A stretch of DNA of 23,689 nucleotides from Thamnocephalis sphaerospora (Eukaryota > Zoopagomycota > Zoopagomycetes > Zoopagales > Sigmoideomycetaceae). Below the pieces are notes generated by a model. The model saw only the letters and a list, made by a program, of their open reading frames with translations, was not told the DNA's origin and did not search any database. A program made the translations under genes and the position numbers. The DNA is taken from the NCBI GenBank assembly GCA_003614735.1, contig KZ992653.1, positions 1-23,689 on the forward strand. Direction: 5' to 3'. Shown here piece by piece: positions 19,713 through 23,689 of the stretch. Within the stretch, counting starts at the first letter, position 1, and each line of letters starts with the position of its first letter.

Positions 19713-19833
19713 TCGTTCTAGCCTAGACAGACGCTGTTTGTACATTGCTCAGTGTTGCACCGTTAGCATGTTGATGCGTGGCCAATGGCAGTGCGGATTG
19801 CATTCGCAGCAAGTCAGTAGAGATTCAAAAAAA

Positions 19834-19839
19834 AATAAA
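19834..19839 (+). terminator. AATAAA polyadenylation signal for HscB
   Basis: An AATAAA within an A-rich tract lies 122 bp after the HscB stop and 97 bp before the SGD1 start. The HscB transcript probably ends in this 223-bp spacer between two head-to-tail genes. Confidence 0.5.
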
Positions 19840-19935
19840 AGAAATATGCACCTGCACTTGCGATCGCTAGGCCACTTTTTCTAAACCCCATTGCCGTCGT
19901 TAACGGCTCCGATTAAGACGCGCACGCTCAGTGGG

Positions 19936-22900
19936 ATGAATTCTAGTCGCGGTGGACAGCGAGGCCGAGGACGTGGCGGCGGTCGTGGCCGTGGTCGTGG
20001 CGGTCGCTTTCAGGACACCACCACGCATATGCCGAGTCGTCTGCTCGAGGAGCTGAATAGCACTAGCGGTAGGTTTGCGCAGTCGAGGACTGGCAGCATA
20101 TGTCAGCTCTGGGTTGACGCTAGGCCGAATGCGGTAGGAGCTGCCGACCAGGAGCCAGACACGCGCGTGTTTAGCAACAAAACCCGCAACACGGCCAAGT
20201 CGCGCAAAGAGAAACGGAAGCAGGAGCGCCAGTCAAAGAAGGCCAATCGTGCGTCGGCCATTCAGTCGGTACGTGTCCGGGAAAAGGGCGTGAATTCAGA
20301 CGGCAGACTTATGGCTGCACTCTAGCATAAGCGCGGCTGGGCGCATGACGATGACAGCGACGGTGAGGCTGGCGGAAAGGATAGCCGTCAGCATAGCAAA
20401 TCGGCGAAGCATATGGAGCAAGCCAAGAAGAAGCGCAAGCAGGCGGCGTCGCATGATCAAGAAGCACCGGTCAAGACGCTTAAGCCTGCCAAGAATAAGG
20501 CGGCAGGAAAGCGGGCGAAAACGGACGATACCGCGGTGCTGGATGAAGAGGAGCGAATGCGCCAGCAGATTGCGCGTTTCTCCACGCGGAATCCGAGCAT
20601 GTATGCAATGCTGCGCGATTCTGGCCTGGTCGAAGGTGTTGGTGGCGACGCCGATGCCGACCTTGTGAACGGCACCAACGATGCCGACGAACAGTATCTG
20701 CGCTACTATGAAAAACAGCTGGGCATCAAGAAAAAGAGCAAGCTGCCAAAGAGCTTTGGCTTTGACGGTCTTGACGATTTGCTGGAGGACATTGAGATTG
20801 GATCTAGCAAGTATCGCAGCGCAGCGGCAGCCCGTGCGACAGAGAAGGTCGAGGATGACGAAGACAACACGCTGGAGGCATTCCGAAAGCGTCGCAATCC
20901 AGTAAGTGACTTAAAGACTGTATGGCGTAGAAGGCGGAATAGAGCAGACTGGAGTTAACGCTGCTGCTTTTTAATCAAGGCCGACTTTGATAACGCCGCC
21001 GATGAGAGCGAGGATGACAGCAGTGATGAGAGTGATGAGCTGGATGGCAGTGATGACTTGAAAAGTGGCGATCAGGATAGCGACGAGGATGAAGGTAGCG
21101 ACGAAGAGGACAGCGAAGATGATGGTGACGAAGAGAGCGAAGAAGAGATGGAAAGCGACATGAATGCTCTGGATCAAGGGAACGAGGAGTCGGACGCATC
21201 GATGAAGGAGGCTGAGGACGGCGAGAGTGAGAGCACTAGCGCCGAAGAGGATGAGGAGGATGAGGAGAAGGAGAAAGATGCGCCAGTCGATGCGACAGCA
21301 GCAGAGGAAGGGGATGCGACCGTAGTGCCAGCTGCGGTCGGCAGCACTGGTAAGTGGCAAAAGTGCCTACACATGTCATTCTCCACGCACGCTGCTTATG
21401 TGATTGTCTACAGGCAAGTATGTGCCGCCGCATTTGCGCAACAAGGGCGATGCGCGATCGGAGCAGTTGATGCGTCTACGGCGCCAGGTCCAGGGTCAGC
21501 TCAACAGGTATGTTGGTTGCGTGCGTGTGCACCCAAACAACTAGCTAATACACGGGCATTTGCGCATAGATTGAGCGAAGCCAACATTGCCACGATTTTG
21601 AATGAGATTGAGGGATTCTACCGCCAGTATCCACGCAATGGTATGAGCACGCAGTAGGGCGCCGTATCACCGTGAAATAGCCATTGCTTACCTTGCAGCA
21701 CATACGCAGACGTGACCAGCACCATCGTTGACCTGATGCTCAACTCGATTGCACTGCGATCCAATCTCAACGACAATTTTGTAATTGTGAACGCGGCGCT
21801 GGTGGCCGCACTCTACGCAGTGGTGGGCCTTGAAGCAGGTGGGCAGCGGCGTGCTATACATCAGCAGTTACGGTAGACTGGCTGCTAATAGTCTCGTGGT
21901 CTGACTAGGCGCACACTTTGTGCAGACGCTGGTTGAGCGCTTTGACCGCCACTATGCTGAACTCCCGGATGGCAATTCGGATGCTGCCGAGGAAGATGGC
22001 ATTGGCAAAGAGTGCTCCAACTTGATTGTGCTCTTGACGGAACTATACAACTTTAATGTGCGCACGTAGCACGGCGTTGCTTGCTGTACTCGACGGCTGC
22101 TAACCTGATTTGCCGGCTGGCTGGCATTACGCTGACTAGGTTGTCACCAACGTGCTGCTTTACGACTTTGTGCGCAGCTTTATCGAGGACATTACGGAGC
22201 GAAATGTGGAACTGCTGATGCGCATTATTCGACGTACGTCCCACAGCGGCGATACAGATGGTAGCGCTGCTACACTATGACTGCACACTGACATGCTGCA
22301 CTAGTATCGGGCACGCAGCTGCGCCAGGACGACCCAGCTGCACTCAAGGATATTGTCGTGGCACTACATGAAAATCTCGCAAAGCGCACGCAGACAAAAC
22401 TGAGGTAAATGACATCGCGCAGCAGTGTGTAGAATCAAGTTGGATTAGACTAACCAGCGGATACACGCTGTTGCAGTTCGCGCACCAAGTTCATGATTGA
22501 AACAATCAACGATTTAAAAAACAACAAAGTCAAGAAGCGCAGCACAGTTGCCGTGCAGACAAACGCAGCACGAGAGATTGTTACAAAACTGAAGAAATAT
22601 CTGTCCAATATTAACAAGACTCGCCATGGTAAGTAGAGAGATGGCGCAGTGTGATATCACATGTCGCTTACACGATGATGCTAGTGTCCACAAGCGAACC
22701 ATTGAACGTTAGTCTAAGCGACATTCGCTCTGTCAAGACCAAAGGTTTGTGAAAACTGGGTGGATTGCAAGAGTATTCGTAGTGTTGATGCATTACGTTG
22801 CCGGCACAGGTAAATGGTGGCTGGTTGGCGCCTCGTGGGTGGGCAATCAAGTGGGCACCGAAGACTCGGTAGCCGTCACGATGGCACATACGACCGTGCA

Positions 22901-23689
22901 GGCGGAAAAGACGGCTACCGACGAGCTACTGGCGCTGGCACGCAAGCAAAACATGAACACCGACGTGCGTCGTAGCATCTTTGTCGCTCTCATGAGCAGT
23001 GAGGTGAGTCTGCGCAGTAATTGCTGCAAATAATGGCATCATGCTTATCGGACGCGCCTGTCAGGATTACGTGGATGCATTTGAGCGACTGATGAAGCTT
23101 GGCCTGAAGGAAGTGCAGGAGCGCGAGATTGTACGCGTGCTGCTCCACTGCTGCGGTAACGTACGTTTGTGCCGGTCGTGCAAGCGTGTGCGGTAGCCTC
23201 TGCAAAACACACTAACTGGTCGAGATGCTGTTGCGTTTAGGAAAAGGTCTTTAACCCGTACTATGCACTGGTGGGCGAACGTGTGTGCGCCTACAAGCAC
23301 AGCTTCAAGGTTACCTTCCAGTATGCGCTCTGGGACTTTTTGCGGGAGCTGGGCGAGGAAGAAGTTGGCGGCCTGGGCCAGCTGGATGCCCGCAAGTCGT
23401 CACGCGCGTCCAACGGCAGCGATGTGCCTGTGCGGCGATCTGCCAACATTGCCAAGTTCTATGCCTGGCTGCTTGGTGGCGATAGCCTTTCGCTTGTCAT
23501 GCTCAAGGCAAGTGCCACTGCCGGTTGCGACAGCGCACAATGCATTATCCGCACTTTATGTTTCCATGCTAACTGTTTGCAAATGGGTTTGTGCAGACGG
23601 TGACCTTTACGCGGATCCAGGCTCCGGCGCAGCTCTTTTTCCGCGTGCTGTTTTCCAACATGTTTCTACGCATCTACACAGCAGCCGGC
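19936..23689 (+). CDS. SGD1: Nucleolar MIF4G/MA3 protein Sgd1/NOM1 (partial, 3' end missing)
   Basis: This is a nucleolar factor for 40S subunit and 18S rRNA maturation; human NOM1 also recruits protein phosphatase 1 and eIF4AIII. Exons: 19936-20068, 20138-20268, 20326-20901, 20980-21349, 21414-21507, 21570-21640, 21710-21838, 21909-22057, 22140-22233, 22305-22404, 22477-22628, 22685-22744, 22810-23003, 23065-23160, 23241-23507 and 23597-23689 and beyond, giving 903 codons so far. Seen: an RGG-type N-terminus, SRLLEELN, a Lys-rich region (KSRKEKRKQERQSKKA), a conserved block (RFSTRNPSMYAMLRDSGLVE), an Asp/Glu/Ser tract (about 281-400), KYVPPHLRNKGD (405 on) leading into MIF4G, GKWWLVGASW, then MA3 (RRSIFVALMSSEDYVDAFER, LMKLGLKEVQEREI). 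The last intron (23508-23596) is GC-AG, required to keep MLK|TVTF in frame. The start is the first ATG. Confidence 0.94.

Noticed and set aside
1-23689. tRNA or rRNA genes
   Set aside because: No GGTTCGANTCC-type B box with a paired A box and no conserved rRNA stretch was found on reading both strands by eye.

Overview
This is nuclear DNA from a fungus. Every recognisable gene is eukaryotic and cut by many short introns (about 56-118 nt, mostly 57-75). The set fits a fungus: a Whi2-like T1/BTB growth regulator (a fungal family), two microsomal P450s with a fungal-style PGPW hinge, malic enzyme, Sgd1/NOM1, HscB/Jac1, Rev3 and cyclophilin H. The high intron density (15 introns in the Sgd1 part alone) and compact spacing suggest an early-diverging lineage or an intron-rich basidiomycete. 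That placement is inference. No tRNA, rRNA, CRISPR, prokaryotic operon or mobile element was seen.

Layout, left to right. 1-716 (-): 5' end of the REV3 gene, running off the left edge. 838-1648 (+): cyclophilin H, sharing a 121-bp divergent promoter with REV3. 1896-3889 (-): complete malic enzyme, convergent with the cyclophilin. 3890-5024: mostly gene-free, with two weak small ORFs. 5025-5742 (+): complete three-exon gene of unknown function with a 22-nt middle exon. 5743-6812: no convincing gene. 6813-8904 and 9780-11885 (+): two tandem P450 paralogues, 487 aa each, whose eleven exons have exactly the same lengths. 11886-13338: non-coding, with simple repeats. 13339-14600 (-): Whi2-like BTB protein. 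14601-18509: 3.9 kb without a credible gene, purine-rich on the + strand. 18510-19712 (+): mitochondrial Fe-S co-chaperone HscB/Jac1. 19936-23689 (+): nucleolar Sgd1/NOM1, sixteen exons in the window, open at the right edge.

The genes are mostly unrelated housekeeping functions: translesion synthesis, splicing-linked proline isomerisation, malate/pyruvate/NADPH metabolism, stress signalling, Fe-S assembly and 18S rRNA maturation. The P450 pair is the only obvious lineage-specific accessory unit. The most notable sequence-level signal is repeated use of GC-AG introns: three firm cases and one probable case among 48 modelled introns. One of them sits in only one of the two P450 paralogues, at a shared intron position, so the donor changed after duplication.

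All exon boundaries come from reading the frame, splice dinucleotides and protein-family conservation by eye. No alignment or transcript data were available.
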